Assembly (NCBI GenBank): GCA_038496445.1
Contig: JALMLS010000287.1
Span: forward strand, 152,347 to 216,346
Source of the DNA: Trichosphaerium sp. ATCC 40318
Taxonomy: Eukaryota > Discosea > Flabellinia > Trichosidae
Direction of reading: 5' to 3'
DNA: 64,000 nucleotides
Program-made: the position numbers and the translations under genes
In this document: positions 12,307 to 24,361 of the stretch, piece after piece
How the letters are laid out: every line of letters starts with the position of its first letter
How positions within the stretch are numbered: the stretch's first letter is position 1
Notes under the pieces: model-generated
Databases searched by the model: none
The model's input: the letters and a program-made list of their open reading frames with translations, nothing else
What the model was told of the DNA's origin: nothing

Positions 12307-14338
12307 TCATGCACCCCTTTCTTTAGCAGAATACGCTTGTCTAATCAAATCATATAACTCCTTCAATAAAGATGTATCTAAAATAGAGTATTAGAGGAAA
12401 AAATAAGGAAAAGAACAACGGTTTAAAAAGAATAACCACGTGCCAACATGTGTATGCTTTAAAATCCGTTCAGCTGCATGCAAGTTTTCTAATGTGCTAT
12501 TCGTATTCTCTAAATACCAATCTAATTTTGCTAGAGTAAAGTATTGTAATCCCAATAATGGCCAGTTATCATCGTATACGCCTACATTCATTTTTTGTTA
12601 AAAAGCGTCAAACTTTTGTTTCAAAAACTCAAAAAGAATCACCGTTTCTCCGGCTGTCAAAATATGTACCACGTACGTTTATAAAAAGGTAAAGATTTAC
12701 GGCATTCTATACTTGCTTTTTCGTATTTACCCAATGAAATGTTTACTTGCATTAGTTGATCATGTACTTCTTTTCGCAAGTAATGTGATTGGCATAATGT
12801 CTTTTCAACCAGAGGTACAACTTTTTTTGATAAAATAGTTTGAGCTTCTTCGATATCTATGTGTTGTTGTTAAACATTAATTATGTTACTTACAATGTAA
12901 TATAAATATACAGGAAACATTTAACGTACTACCAAAGGTTTTTGCTTTTTTAGCTTCTTGTAAACCAGTCTTGATGTTTTTCATGTTTTCAATGACAACT
13001 GATTTTTCTAGCTTTTTAAAAGCAATAAGACTTTCATCTTCTGTAGCCTAAACGTATTTGTAAATTTGGCCACAAGACTAATAAAACCTACTGAACATTT
13101 ACTGCAGGTACAAGCGAAGAAAAAATTTGTTTGAAGCGCGAACTGGCGCTCTCCAGTGGATTGTCCAACCTAACACTAAATTAATAAGTGTAAAAACAAA
13201 GTCAAAGTTTTACTTCAACATAGTTGATTGTTATCTCCTCTCCTTTTTTAATAGTCCTGATGGCTCTCAACATAGCTTTATTACCTTCAAACATGCACAC
13301 AGTATTAGGTGAGCACCTATTGTTCTGTTGTTAAGCTTTTCGGAAAAAAAAACAAGTTGGAAATTTTAATTAACGCACGAGTGGTTGAGCATTGCCAGTG
13401 GGGGAAAAACACCAATACCTACTATACGCATTTCGGGATCAACTATATTCAAGTTGTTACAACGGAACTAATAACGTAAACACAAAGAAGCAATCAACTT
13501 TCCTTTCACTGAATAACATGACAAGTCATTTGACACATTGCACTAGAAAAAAAAACCAGTTTACCTTGCAATACAATTCAACAATATCTTGTATACGAAC
13601 TTCATCATTTGTAGGTGCAATCTTTTTCACTAGAAGAGCCATCTTTGCGAATATATCTAGCTGTTCAGAAGGGAAATCATCCTTGTCTTTTCAGCGTTAA
13701 AGAAAAAACAAGCAATTACTGAGCAATTTCAAAAAAAAACTACAAATAGTGGATTTATACGTACGAGATAACAACGTTTCTAGCTGGCTCTTTTGCTATG
13801 AAGTGTCAATATTATTTAGTTTTTACGCGCATACAGTGGCAAGGAGGCTTAGTACACGCGCCATAAGCACAATAGATGGTGTAGGCTTCTCTGGGGCTAT
13901 CTATATTTGATGAGGTGTATATTCTGCACTTATCTTACCGCTGCGATGCGTTTGCACTCTGTTTTATGGCCATCATTCCAATCTGCTTTCTAAGCTTTAC
14001 TGAGTTTATTTTATTGCACCTGGCGCGTACTTGACAAGTAACAGAGCAGTATCGAGCGTATTTACATCTGACGCAAACTTTTAGCTTAGCGAAAGGTTTG
14101 AAGCATTTTGAACAATAAGAACGTAGTTGATGCGAGCTGAGAACGGCGGCTAGAGCATTAGTTTTAAAAACGCAGCTACCTTTTAACAAATAAGTAATTA
14201 ACAGTATGAATGAGCCTTACCAGGCTTTAGATCCTTGTTTGTGACGACTGTGCGCCCTTTTATTTCATTATCGACTAAACTGAGTGAATACGCATTGAGT
14301 TCGTCTAGGATAGATTTCGAAGCGAGTTGGGATGCCAT
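12307..14338 (-). CDS. SMYD-type MYND-SET lysine methyltransferase
   Basis: Likely protein lysine methyltransferase. ATG at 14338 (MASQLASKSILDELNAYSL). Exon two holds the first half of a MYND zinc finger (YCSKCFKPFAKLKVCVRCKY, then ARYCSVTCQ). After a short intron the finger finishes with KADWNDGHKTECKRIAA, giving all the Cys/His ligands. Further on come PTPSIVLMARVL and the end of a SET domain (AIRTIKKGEEITINYVE), and then a post-SET Cys cluster FFFACTCSKC. The C-terminal part contains helical segments like the TPR region of SMYD proteins (YFTLAKLDWYLENTNSTLEN) and ends with AYSAKERGA. The middle SET exons were not all assigned. The gene sits about 270 bp downstream of convergently spaced UBA1, on the same strand. 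Confidence 0.82.
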
Positions 14339-14610
14339 AATAGACTGACACTTCGAGAATGACTGTACTTAATCTGTCAGAACTAAGGCAGTACATTCCA
14401 TGTGAAATTCAACTACATTTGTACTTACAATGTTACTAGATTAAATAAAATAAGGTCAACCATCTAGCCTACAGTAACACTAAAATACTGTCAAGCAAGA
14501 CCTCTTCCTTTTATATTTTTACATAAACTTTACTGTCTTTGTTGTCAAGTATTTTATTATCAATTTCAAACGTATTACTTCTATTTTTTTTTTGCGATTG
14601 ATAGATAAGC

Positions 14611-17600
14611 TTACTTAAACCAAACGAATATATCTGGGTAATCATCAATATCTTCACCAGTCTTAACATCCTCGGCAGTAACCTCAACATTAAAGTAGCG
14701 TTGATTCTCCTTTAGTGTTATCTTAGCAATCTCAGGAACCAGCTCAGACAACCTTATTGCAATAAGCAACATAAAAAAAACAAAGAAAGAAAAAAAATAA
14801 TCAATGCTTACTTTCTTGGTAGTCTAGCTGCACCCTTCCTGCCAAAGCATGTGTAAATCAATGCAGTACCTACACCAACCATTTGGGCATCCATTTGATA
14901 TTTTTTCTAAAGCAAGTGTTAAACGTCAAACTCAATAAAAACCAAGTATTCAAAAAAATAAAAAACATACCTTGAGATAATTAAGGAACTGTTTCAAGGT
15001 TATATCACCTTGCTTGATATCAATGCGATCCCATAAGGTATAATGAGAGTCACGGAACTTGAGCTTCTCAGGAGCCAAAGGTTCAGATTGTTGGAAGACA
15101 GGTAATGCCAAATTGACAAAAGAGTTTCTGTATTGAAAGATTGTTTTATCTCCATGGAATAACTAAAAGAACCCTTCGTTAACACATCATTTCTTATACT
15201 GAGACTTACTTTATAGAACTCTAAGCATACTAAACCAGTAACCAAAGCTGTAGTAGTAATCATAGCTGGCATGATACGACCAGCAATAAGCTTGGATTGC
15301 AATTGTGTTACCTTTTTTTAACAAAACAGTTAGAAACTAACTTGAAGCTTGGGAGGTTATAAAGTGCATGATGCACGTAAAATTATACGTACAGGTTTGA
15401 TACCATAAGCAATTGCACGAAGATTAGAGGCAGCATGAATAAAATCGATGTGGAAGTTCGTGTCATCATCTTTTTCGAAATCGACTGGGTTAGTTCTGTA
15501 CGTTGTTGAAGCTGGGTCAGGGAGCTCTTTCTCAATTCTAGCGATTTGTACATCATCGTCATCTGCAGCTTCTCTATATAGAGATTAAACGACGCTATTG
15601 CAACGCAAAAATAAAGAGTGTTGTACAAACTAGCATTGTAGTACACTCAAAAAGGGTTGACTTGGTGGTTTTTGCTATCTTTCAACGTACACTACTTTTT
15701 CAGTGACACTCTCGTCAGTTTCAATCTTTACACCAACTTTTGGTTTCCATGCAGGAACAGATACAGAAGCAGCAGCCTTTGCAATACTAGCAGCTTGAGA
15801 CTCAAAGTCTGAAGGCTTAAACTCAGAGGAAATGATGTTTAGCGTGTAAGCACGCAAGAAAGCTGCTGATACAACAAACTGAGCATGTATAGGATCATTA
15901 GGATCGAATTCTATTGCCTTTGGTGGTCTCTTTGAACCAGACCAGAAAGGTGCTAAGAAATTATTAAGTAAAATGAATAAACACGTGAAAATACACGTGA
16001 CACGTGACAGGGCAAAAAAAGTCCAAATATGTTTGTGATGTACGTACCACCATGTGAGTCAACGTAATCCAATGGGAAATTATACAAGAGTTGTTTATGG
16101 TTCCAGTTGAATCTTTTTTGGAATTCGAGTCTAGCCCAAGCGATACAATCTTGGAACTCTAATTGACGCTCCATTAAGCAATCTTTGATGATTTTCAAGG
16201 TAGGTAACTTGAGATTTGGGCTCACAGTCTTTAACAAAAAGTCAAAATTTGGTTGGTTAAAAAAAAGGCAACTCACAGAAAGGTATCCAGGTTGCTCCAA
16301 GTAAGAGTTTGTGATGTCTGGATTCTTTACGAAGTGTCCTTCAAAGCAATCCTCCCTGCAAAAAAGTTAACTACTCACTCCTTTCCGTAAAGAGTGCAAA
16401 TTTTCGAGTGGAAAAAAAAGTACCTAGCCCATTGCAAGCAATGTTCAATGTTGTTTGGGAAGGAGTGTAATAAGCAAATAGGTGTCTCCTTTGCTGGTGG
16501 ATCAGTCGAAGATCCGTACGACTCTGTGAGATATGGTACAATAACTTGTACATTACCCTTGGATCCAAGTGTACCGGAATCGACAAGTGGCTTTCTACAG
16601 GGTGAATAAGTATTTTGAAACATAAAAATAGGTTTTCTACGATTATTGCGTACCTGAAGAATACACATCGCCTGTCAATATAGAGACGAGCTTGTACGTT
16701 ATCTACAGCATTGGCAACACCGTCGAGTTTCTCCCAAAACTCATCATGAAAGACATTTTCAGTCGAAGGTGCAACCTTTGTAGCAAGCGCTTCAATGTTC
16801 AATTCAGGGTTCATCTTCTTAACAGCAGCACAAGCTGTATTCGATTTCAATTTCTAGCACATGTATAAGCACACACAACCGATTAAAAAATAATCATTCT
16901 AAGCTTACTGTTACATCCCAACTGCGGTACAAGAACTGTCTGTTCAAGTTGGAAATTTCAATAGTGTCCATATCAGTAACTGTTACTTTTCCTTTCGGAC
17001 CTTGAGCCTTGTTAGTAACCACTACAACATAATACCAAGTATGATAGTGAACGCACCACAACCAATACCCATCATTGCAAAGTTCTTAAGCATCTCACAA
17101 CCAATTGCACCAGCACCAACTACAAAGTAGTTCAAGTTTAAGATTTTTTGGTTATACTCATTTCCGAAAACAGCTATTTGACCGTCGTAGCGTGTGTTAC
17201 GCTAGAAATATCAGTAACGGTAAATGCGTGTTTAAACATACTGGTTTAGCGTCTTCCTCAGTGATATCTTCAGTAGGGAGGCACTCGAGGTTTTCAGAGA
17301 ACAAAAATTGGTTGATAGGTGTAAACTTATTTGTAGTAGCTTTGAGAACTTCTTGGGCTACAATACCACCAATAGATGCGGCCATTGGGTTCAAAGAACC
17401 TGCAGCAGTTTTTGCAAGATCCATGACAACCTTTGACAAAGACCTTTTAGTCTCACCATCAGCCTAAACAATCACATTAGTAACCATGCGTTGCACCAAA
17501 AATAGTTGAAGGAAAAGAATACTGTATAAACCACGCACCACTGGAGATTCAGTAAAGTCCTTGTCAGTATAACGCTCATCTTCTGGGAGAGCTTCATTCA

Positions 17601-19174
17601 TTTTTTTTACTCTAGCTAGAATATCTTCAGCATCGCTCTACTTCTAGTTAATAAAACGCATCACTTCCATAGTATGGTACATAGTTTTGTTGTATAAAAA
17701 AAAAACTAACCTTGTTGTGTGGAGTAGGTAAGCGACCATTTTCTTGTCTGAAAGCAAGAAGACTCTGTAAAAACATAAAGTAAAGTGTGGATCTATTGAA
17801 CTTGGACCAATCTCCAATTTGAAGCTTTTCCATGGACAATTTCTTTCCCAAGAAACTAGCCAATGAATCCTAAATAAATACATCAATATACGTACTCTTG
17901 TACTACAAGTAAAACGTACGAAAGAGGCTTCAACAGGTTTCTTTACTTGCACCATATATCCACCTTTGGAATACTCGGAGAATGCGGATGTATCACCAAT
18001 AACTAATTGTGACGGTCCTTTTACAGTAACTTTAAATTCTTTGCCGTTGATTTCTTCCATTCCTTCGACTTCTGTGATACGGATGTAATCACCATCTTCA
18101 AGATCATGTCTAACACCTTCAACAATGGTAATAATAGCCTCTTTTTCCTAAAACGCATAGAGGTTAGAAGTAGATCATATTAGTGAACAAAACGTTGATT
18201 TTTCAATGAAAGAAAAGAGCCAAGACAGTGACGTGTACCTTTGTAATGTGAGACAAAAATGACGTTTTTGGTCTCTCACCATCCTTGTCTTTGATTATAT
18301 GGGCGTCTTTACCCATATCAACAAAAGTATAGGCAAATAAACCAAGTGTATCAGCAGTAATGAATTTAACATTGCTTTCACGACACATAGTGTTGTATTG
18401 AACCAAGCTGTCAAATGAGCTATTGTTAGTGAAGATAACAACCTGTAATATGTTAGTGGGGCATTTTGGAACAATTACAAGGGATAACAAGCGTTTAAAC
18501 AATTTTGTTATAAAAGCAGAGTCTTTACTAGCAATAAAACGCTGAAAATAACACTCTACGCACCGAGAATTTCTCTACAAACTCCTTATTAACCTCTCCG
18601 TCGAATATGTCGAGTTTTACGCGTTCGTTTAATTCACGCAATTTGAGTAGAACTGATTGCGCTCTGTTTTTGCCAACGTCTGCCTCAGACAAGTAAAACT
18701 AAACAAACGTTAATAAAACATTGTTTTTAATACGTTGAAATGTCATCATACGTTGGTGCTCAAGTCTGACATCTCTACAGGCTCGAGATCCTGAATTGTA
18801 AGCGATGATACGCCCATCAGTACAAGGTTCTTTGCTACGCCCCAAAGTTAATATAAATATCCTAAAACGCGTTGGCTAATATCTCCGCGTACCTATTTCC
18901 ATACCAAGGCCCCTTAAACCGACTAAGAAGATCCGTGAGCGTTCAAGCTGTTTTAGCGTCTCTACGCCATCCTCGCCAAGAGCGTGGAGTAGTCTGCTTG
19001 CTCTAGCCTCCCATGCCTTTTGACTTTCAACTTCCTGCAATGCCTGGTGTTAGTATATAAATGCTCTACGCTTATGCGTACTTCTACGGACATGTTATCT
19101 ATGTTGTCTGTCACTGTTTCAGTGGGGTGACTTATCTTTTGTCTTTTTTTTGGCGGCTCTTGAGGGCTTTGCAT
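14611..19174 (-). CDS. UBA1: E1 ubiquitin-activating enzyme (UBA1-like)
   Basis: Activates ubiquitin by adenylation and thioester transfer. ATG at 19174 opens a basic NLS-like N-terminus (PKKRQK). The inactive adenylation half shows [19 protein letters not shown]. The active adenylation site shows [20 protein letters not shown], followed by [20 protein letters not shown] and DRRCVFF. The catalytic cysteine is in [17 protein letters not shown], which is the motif typical of ubiquitin E1 rather than SUMO or NEDD8 E1. The ubiquitin-fold domain ends the protein with YPDIFVWFK before TAA at 14611. Length and order match a full two-half E1. There are many introns, one of which (about 15960-16045) holds three CACGTG hexamers within 25 bp. 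It shares an approximately 160-bp bidirectional promoter with the membrane protein on the plus strand. Confidence 0.92.
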
Positions 19175-19332
19175 AAAGAGGCAGTTTCAAACCACCAGTG
19201 CTCACTTGATACTAAAGCTAAGAAATTTCAAGACCGTTCTAGGACCGTTACAGTCTTTGCTGACTGTTCAGTTTTCATTGTTGGTGTCTTTTGGTGCCTA
19301 GAGACTTCAAATACGCGCGGTTTTTTAAATCG

Positions 19333-20687
19333 ATGATTCTGTTGGCGCTACAAGTTGTAATTGTCATTGGATGGCTCGTCAGTAGCGGCGCTGTGCGTAA
19401 TGAACGCGTTAGCATCGCTTACAGACTCAAATAGTTGTTATTTTATTTTGGAGCTCATTATTTTGTACGGTTTTCGTTGGGAGCGGTACTATGGTCTTTA
19501 CTTCAAGGTTTAATGTACGGTCCATTCCCGCCATCAAGTTGGTAACTGAAATAGTCCAAAATCTGAAAGTACTGTGATATCGTTTATTTGGTGGGCAGGG
19601 CTTATTCCAGTATCCGCACTTTGCGCGTATTTTTGTCCAGTACCAGTAGAACTCATTTTCTCGTGGATAATTGGCTCTATCTGGCCTGTATTGCTCATAA
19701 TACAAGGGTTTTGGGCTGTCACTGCCTCTGTTACACTGTCATCCTTTTTGAAGGCTCACTACGAGGATTCGCACCCAGGCTTAGTACAAGTACGCATACG
19801 CGCTCATCTAACCTATCCTCTTGTGAAATTCCACAAAACTCAAAGAATCCAATTCTTATCTTACCTAGACAGTACTAGTCGCCATACCAGCTGTGTGCTA
19901 CCCACTGGCAATTGTAGTATTTTATCTTTCTTATTGTCATCGCAATATGGACGTTACGCTGTCGAGGTACGTTGTGGGGTACACACGCTTCTAATAATGC
20001 ATTAGCTATGTTGCTGTTGTGTTGACAGTTCTCCTTTTAACGCCGCTTGTTGCGTTTCAAACAGGCTCTGCACTTATTTCGGATATTGCCCTAGTTACTT
20101 TGTACATGGCATATCTCTCTAGAGCAACTGTGGTGGAAGCTGGCCCTGTAGACCCAGAGGATTTGTACGCCTTTCGAAACCAGTTTTTTATTTTCTTTCA
20201 TGTCTCTGAGAGCCTCCTTTAGTACTTTCTTCTCGATACCTTTCCTGTCAGTTGACTTTGTATTATCTACGATAATGACGCTTTTATCTATCATATCCCT
20301 ACCATATTTGGTAGATTATGATGAAGACGAAGTAACATTTGGATATGTAGATAGTGAAAAGGTACAGAGTTAACACTATTTATTTTATTGTTCACTCGTT
20401 TATAACACCTTATCTAGAAAGTTTTTGGTGAAGAGAGTCGCTCACTTTGGCGTGTTCTATTTTCTGCAGGTGAGTCTAGCATTTGATAGTGTTACACTGC
20501 AGTGTTGCTGTATATTAACTTATTTTTTACAGGGAGTATCATGATTTACACACGTGCCTCATTGACTGCATCCGGCAATATGGCAACTCAGACTTTTCAC
20601 TGGAGGGCCATACAATCTATAGTAACTATGGTTGTATATGGCATGTATATTACACGTGATGCAGCAGAACATACCAAACAATACTAA
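19333..20687 (+). CDS. multi-spanning membrane protein, unrecognised
   Basis: Spliced exons give a strongly hydrophobic protein. Proposed ATG is at 19333 (MILLALQVVIVIGWLVSSGA). After short introns come LLFYFGAHYFVRFSLGAVLW, FIWWAGLIPVSALCAYFCPV and two further helices up to HYEDSHPGLVQ. Later segments include VLVAIPAVCYPLAIVVFYLS, FQTGSALISDIALVTLYMAY and a helix followed by an acidic loop (DYDEDEVTFGYVDSEK). The C-terminus ends with YITRDAAEHTKQY. I count about seven hydrophobic segments. The acidic loop and the VTLYMAYLS helix faintly recall serine-incorporator proteins, but the Cys-rich Serinc N-terminus is absent, so I do not assign a family. The start is uncertain. Confidence 0.6.
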
Positions 20688-20850
20688 GATTAGCATTGTA
20701 CCAAGAATAAAAACATGAAAAGTGCACAAAACGCAATTATTTTGGATCCATTGAAAGGCAGCAACAAACATTCGTTGGTGTCTATACCAACAGTTAAAAC
20801 CATTACTTTATTGTGAAGATGTTACAACGTAAGCGAACACAAAGAACAGT

Positions 20851-21786
20851 TTATTTAAGTTTAACACCATCCTTAAAGATTGCCTCAGCAATCACGTTAT
20901 ATTGTTTATCCCATTCCTTGTACTCTCCATCAATTTTACCATTTGTAAATTTACAACATTTAATGAGGATTCTATTGCCTTCACTATCGCTACACCATTC
21001 TTTTAATACCCCATGGATCTTACCATTCATATATTGCTTTTGATGTATTAAACCAGCATTGTACTTGAACTTTGTGTTTTCTTGTAATATTCCGTTTTTG
21101 TAAATACCTTCCTCAGTAATCATGCTTCGTAAATTCCAGAGTTTATACGGCCCATCTAGTTTGCCATTTTTGTATGTTTTTTCATACCGCTTTACATAGG
21201 ATTCCAACAAGCGCGATTTTCCGTCCAAAAAACCATTTTTGTAATTGTCAACTTTTTGAAATTCTATCCTGCCATTTGCATAGTTCTTTCTCGTCTCCTT
21301 CGCTGTACCATCAAGAAGGCCATTGACAAACTTACATTGATATGTTATCCATCCATCTCGGTGGTAATGAACATAGTCACCATGGAGTTTACCGTCTTCA
21401 TTGTAATTACATACAATCTTGACACCATGAGTGTCTTTATTTGTGTAATACACTTTGTTTTTTCCGAACTTTTTTCCTTCTTTGTAAGACAACTGCAAGC
21501 ATAATCCCCAGTAATGAGTGGCATGGAAAATAATGTTGACATTTCCATCAAGCTTGCCATGTTTGTATTGGGCTGTAACATTGTAACCGGCAGTTGCAAT
21601 CCAATCTTTGTTTCTGCGTGTAGAACAGTAGACCTGAATTTTAAACTTACCATGCTTTTGCAGTTTATTATCAAATCTAGATGTTGTCGCTGATTTCAAA
21701 CAAAGCTCAGGCCATAGCTTTTTTACTTCAACATCTGTATCAGAAAAGAGCATATGAACCTCAACAGGGAGATCCAAGAGCGTCAT
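20851..21786 (-). CDS. intronless MORN_2 repeat protein
   Basis: An intact 311-residue ORF with no intron, in a region where nearly every gene is split. ATG is at 21786. The N-terminus (TLLDLPVEVHMLFSDTDVEV) looks like a degenerate F-box. The rest is an array of about ten MORN_2 units of the form F-x-NG-x(2-3)-G-x(3)-W/Y, for example YKHGKLDGNVN, FVNGLLDGTAKE, YKNGKLDGPYKLW, YMNGKIHGVLKEW and FTNGKIDGEYKEW. Such arrays are common in bacteria, protists and large DNA viruses of amoebae; their role here is unknown. A 51-nt potential intron (21791-21841) could join this ORF in frame to the vault-like exons upstream. The paralogue at 22897-23924 shares the N-terminus. Confidence 0.8.
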   Translation of the reverse strand: MTLLDLPVEVHMLFSDTDVEVKKLWPELCLKSATTSRFDNKLQKHGKFKIQVYCSTRRNKDWIATAGYNVTAQYKHGKLDGNVNIIFHATHYWGLCLQLSYKEGKKFGKNKVYYTNKDTHGVKIVCNYNEDGKLHGDYVHYHRDGWITYQCKFVNGLLDGTAKETRKNYANGRIEFQKVDNYKNGFLDGKSRLLESYVKRYEKTYKNGKLDGPYKLWNLRSMITEEGIYKNGILQENTKFKYNAGLIHQKQYMNGKIHGVLKEWCSDSEGNRILIKCCKFTNGKIDGEYKEWDKQYNVIAEAIFKDGVKLK

Positions 21787-21831
21787 TTTACTAAAAAATC
21801 CTTTAGAGAACAAAGCCTACCTGCTTACTCA

Positions 21832-22647
21832 TCACGTGTACCTAACAGGTATACAGTCTAGATCTACAACATCTTGTACTCTTACATATGGAAGTGGTAT
21901 ATAGCGTCCGGGACCTTCAAACAACCACTATCATAACGAAAAACTAATAAGTAAATCGATACAAAGGTAAAATTAAACGCATTCAATCCTCACCTCATCT
22001 CCTTCTTTTCTGGAACACGAACCAATAGTAAAATCCTTCAAACATTGTAACTTAAGAGCCTTTCCTTTTTCTACAATTTGCAAGGGTGTAACGTCCACTT
22101 TAAGAACCTCTCCTTCGGACACAGTCAACGTTAATATTACTATAAATAGTTGTCATGGTTTCAGACAGCCACGCACCTGGGTAGAGTGGAAAGGGGTCTT
22201 GTGAGTAGCGAACCTCTTCCTCACCTTTTCTTAGACAAAATGACCCAGACATTGATTTCTTTAGTTGTGTTGGTGTAGGAATACGGGGAACGCAATTCAA
22301 GTCTCGGAATAGGTTCGCGTTTTCAACATTTCTAGTTAAGTAGCACACCTTTTCAAGCGCAACTTGAAAGTCCACTCTGTTTTGCGAATGATGTACTTTT
22401 ATGATTTCTGTAACTACTGGGTTCTCAATGATGCAGTAGTGATCTTTGGGTATTTTAATCATTTGTTTAGGGCCACAAAGTAATTCGGTGTCCGCAGTTA
22501 ACGTAATAGTCTTTGGTCCTATTTCTAGGCGTGGTATACGACTTTACAAGCGTTAGAGCTGTTTTTAGTAGTTGTCACGTACTAGCGTTTGTGTGCGACG
22601 AAAGCGTACTGAAATTCGGCTAGTATAACCTCCGTAAGCCCAGACAT
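21832..22647 (-). CDS. truncated major vault protein N-terminus
   Basis: Spliced exons match the N-terminal repeats of major vault protein, the shell subunit of the vault ribonucleoprotein particle. ATG at 22647 (MSGLTEVILAEFH) joins across an intron to RIPRLEIGPKTITLTADTEL. Then come MIKIPKDHYCIIENPV, YSQDPFPLYPGGEVLKVDVT, CLKDFTIGSCSRKEGDEWLF and EGPGRYIPLPYVRVQDVVDL. It stops at TGA (21832) after roughly 200 residues, where full MVP has about 850 with shoulder, cap helix and C-terminal parts. No further MVP exon is seen before the MORN_2 gene on the same strand. It is either a short paralogue, a gene cut by the MORN_2 insertion, or the 5' part of a vault-MORN fusion. Confidence 0.75.
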
Positions 22648-22896
22648 ACCTCACACAAAAACACAAAATTATGTTGGCTAACTTAAAAAGGTATTAAGTT
22701 GACAACGATTAATTGAAAGTCCAACTTTCAAAATGGAAAATATGCCACGGTTAACGCTTTTGAGGTAACACAGTGTTGACGTTGGAAAACATAGCGTAGG
22801 TAACTAACTGAGAAGCTGTAACGAAGACTTTTATTAACCAAACATTCTCAACGTAGAGTGGCTGTCTGCAGTAACCACACGTGCGCTCGCTTCTTT

Positions 22897-23924
22897 TTAC
22901 TCAACTCTTTCGCCAGAGTTGTATTGATAGTCAATAGATAAGACATGTTTACCATCAATCTTCTTCCATACTCTCCATTGACCATGCTTCTTACCTTTTA
23001 AATAATGACCGTGAACTTTTGGTTTACCATCATTAAACCAAGCACGATAAGATCCATCAAACTTACCATTGTAGTAACTACATTCTCTTACAACTTGTGA
23101 AAACTTGAACATTTTCGAAACACCACTTAACTTCCCTTTAGCATAATTATGCTCCCACAATAATGATCCATTTCTTCTATATCCACTATGAACACCTTCT
23201 TTCATACCATTCGTAAAAACTCTATGTACCATAACAACACCATCTGCATTCCATTTGAAATGCTCTCCTACTTTTTTCCCATTTTCGTAATTTCCTTGTA
23301 CTAGAACACCCCTAGTCTCTATGTGATACCTTCTCATTGTACCATGCAATTTACCATTAACAAATGTTGCTGTTAAGTTTGGACGATTATTATAGAAACG
23401 TTCTATATACTCACCATCCACGTGATCAGGAAATTTGCTTGTATTGTAGTGAATCATTGTGCGTTTAATTAGACTATCAAGCATTCCTTTTCTGTTATTT
23501 TTTCTAAAGTAGCATTGAATGGGATGCCATTTTGCTCCAACACGAACATTAAACTCACCAATAAGTGTCCATTATCAAAAGTACACTCCACTCTCTCTAT
23601 GTTATAAGCGCGTGATTTTGAGCGCCTGTAATAACTTGAATGAAGTTCGCCATTTGCATACGAACACTTTAAAAGTACGTTGCCTTGTATGTCCCACGTT
23701 GTGTATGGTCCATTCAAAATATCGTTGTCAACGTGAAAAATGGTTTTAAGTGCCTTGGGGTTGTAATACCTCTCAAATTTACCCATTCGCTTCAAGTCTG
23801 TTGTGTATCTTGTTGAAATAGCTTCTTCCTTTGAGAGTATTGGCCAAATACAACGTACGCGCGGATCGATGGCTGTTATCATATGTTTAAGCTCTCTGGG
23901 TAATGTAGCCAGCGACGCCGTCAT
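22897..23924 (-). pseudogene. MORN_2 repeat gene with one frame break
   Basis: Paralogue of the gene at 20851-21786. ATG at 23924 starts MTASLATLPRELKHMITAID, the same degenerate F-box-like head. MORN_2 units continue (NDILNGPYTTW; YANGELHSSYYR; FDNGHL) up to about 23561. There the reading frame shifts by one base. In the next frame the repeats go on without loss (IGEFNVR and onward, then FVNGKLHGTMRRY, YENGKKVGEHFKW, YYNGKFDGSYRAW and YLKGKKHGQWRVW) to TAA at 22897. In the first frame translation stops at 23469. It may be a recent pseudogene, a sequencing error, or programmed frameshifting; conservation on both sides argues for a very recent event. No introns. Confidence 0.7.
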
Positions 23925-24361
23925 AATTACAACTACAATAACGTAAATAATGGTTGAGATAACAGAAGGATAACATACTGCTTTCGGGTTTTTGGCTAAT
24001 TAAACGGGTTTATATGACCTTTCCTTGACTGCTGTCGTTGCCAACCTGCGCAGGATTTCCTCATAAAAACTGACCGACGCCACTCAATGTGATCGCTACA
24101 ACGTGGTACATTCGTAGTGCTTGTGCGATACAAGCATATTTGTACTAAGGTAATCGTGTTCGTTGTCAATGGAAACAACACGTGATTTCTTTTGAAGTTC
24201 TAGATACATTCGATTTTCAACAAAATTCTATTTTCCGTTTGATTCAAATGTAATGTTTTTGATTACAAAGGGATTGATACTATCTCATCATTTGTATATT
24301 TTTTTTCTATTTCTTATGGTACACTCTCTACACTCAAATGACAAAAAAAAAAAAAAAAAGT
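23925..24361. other. intergenic spacer
   Basis: No supported gene. It holds one CACGTG (about 24178) and a run of 17 A just beyond the RRP6 stop codon (about 24343-24359). ORFs here begin without ATG and have no motif. Confidence 0.5.

Noticed and set aside
11562-12314. Two minus-strand open frames in the gene-poor region
   Set aside because: Odd composition, no ATG in context for one, and no splice or domain support.
13127-13700. Plus-strand open frames within the SMYD gene
   Set aside because: They are opposite SET and post-SET exons that read correctly on the minus strand.
16394-16609. Plus-strand open frame inside UBA1
   Set aside because: It lies opposite the conserved catalytic-cysteine exon of UBA1.
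19061-19336. Plus-strand open frame over the UBA1 start
   Set aside because: It is mostly antisense to the UBA1 first exon and intron, so the membrane protein was started at 19333 instead.
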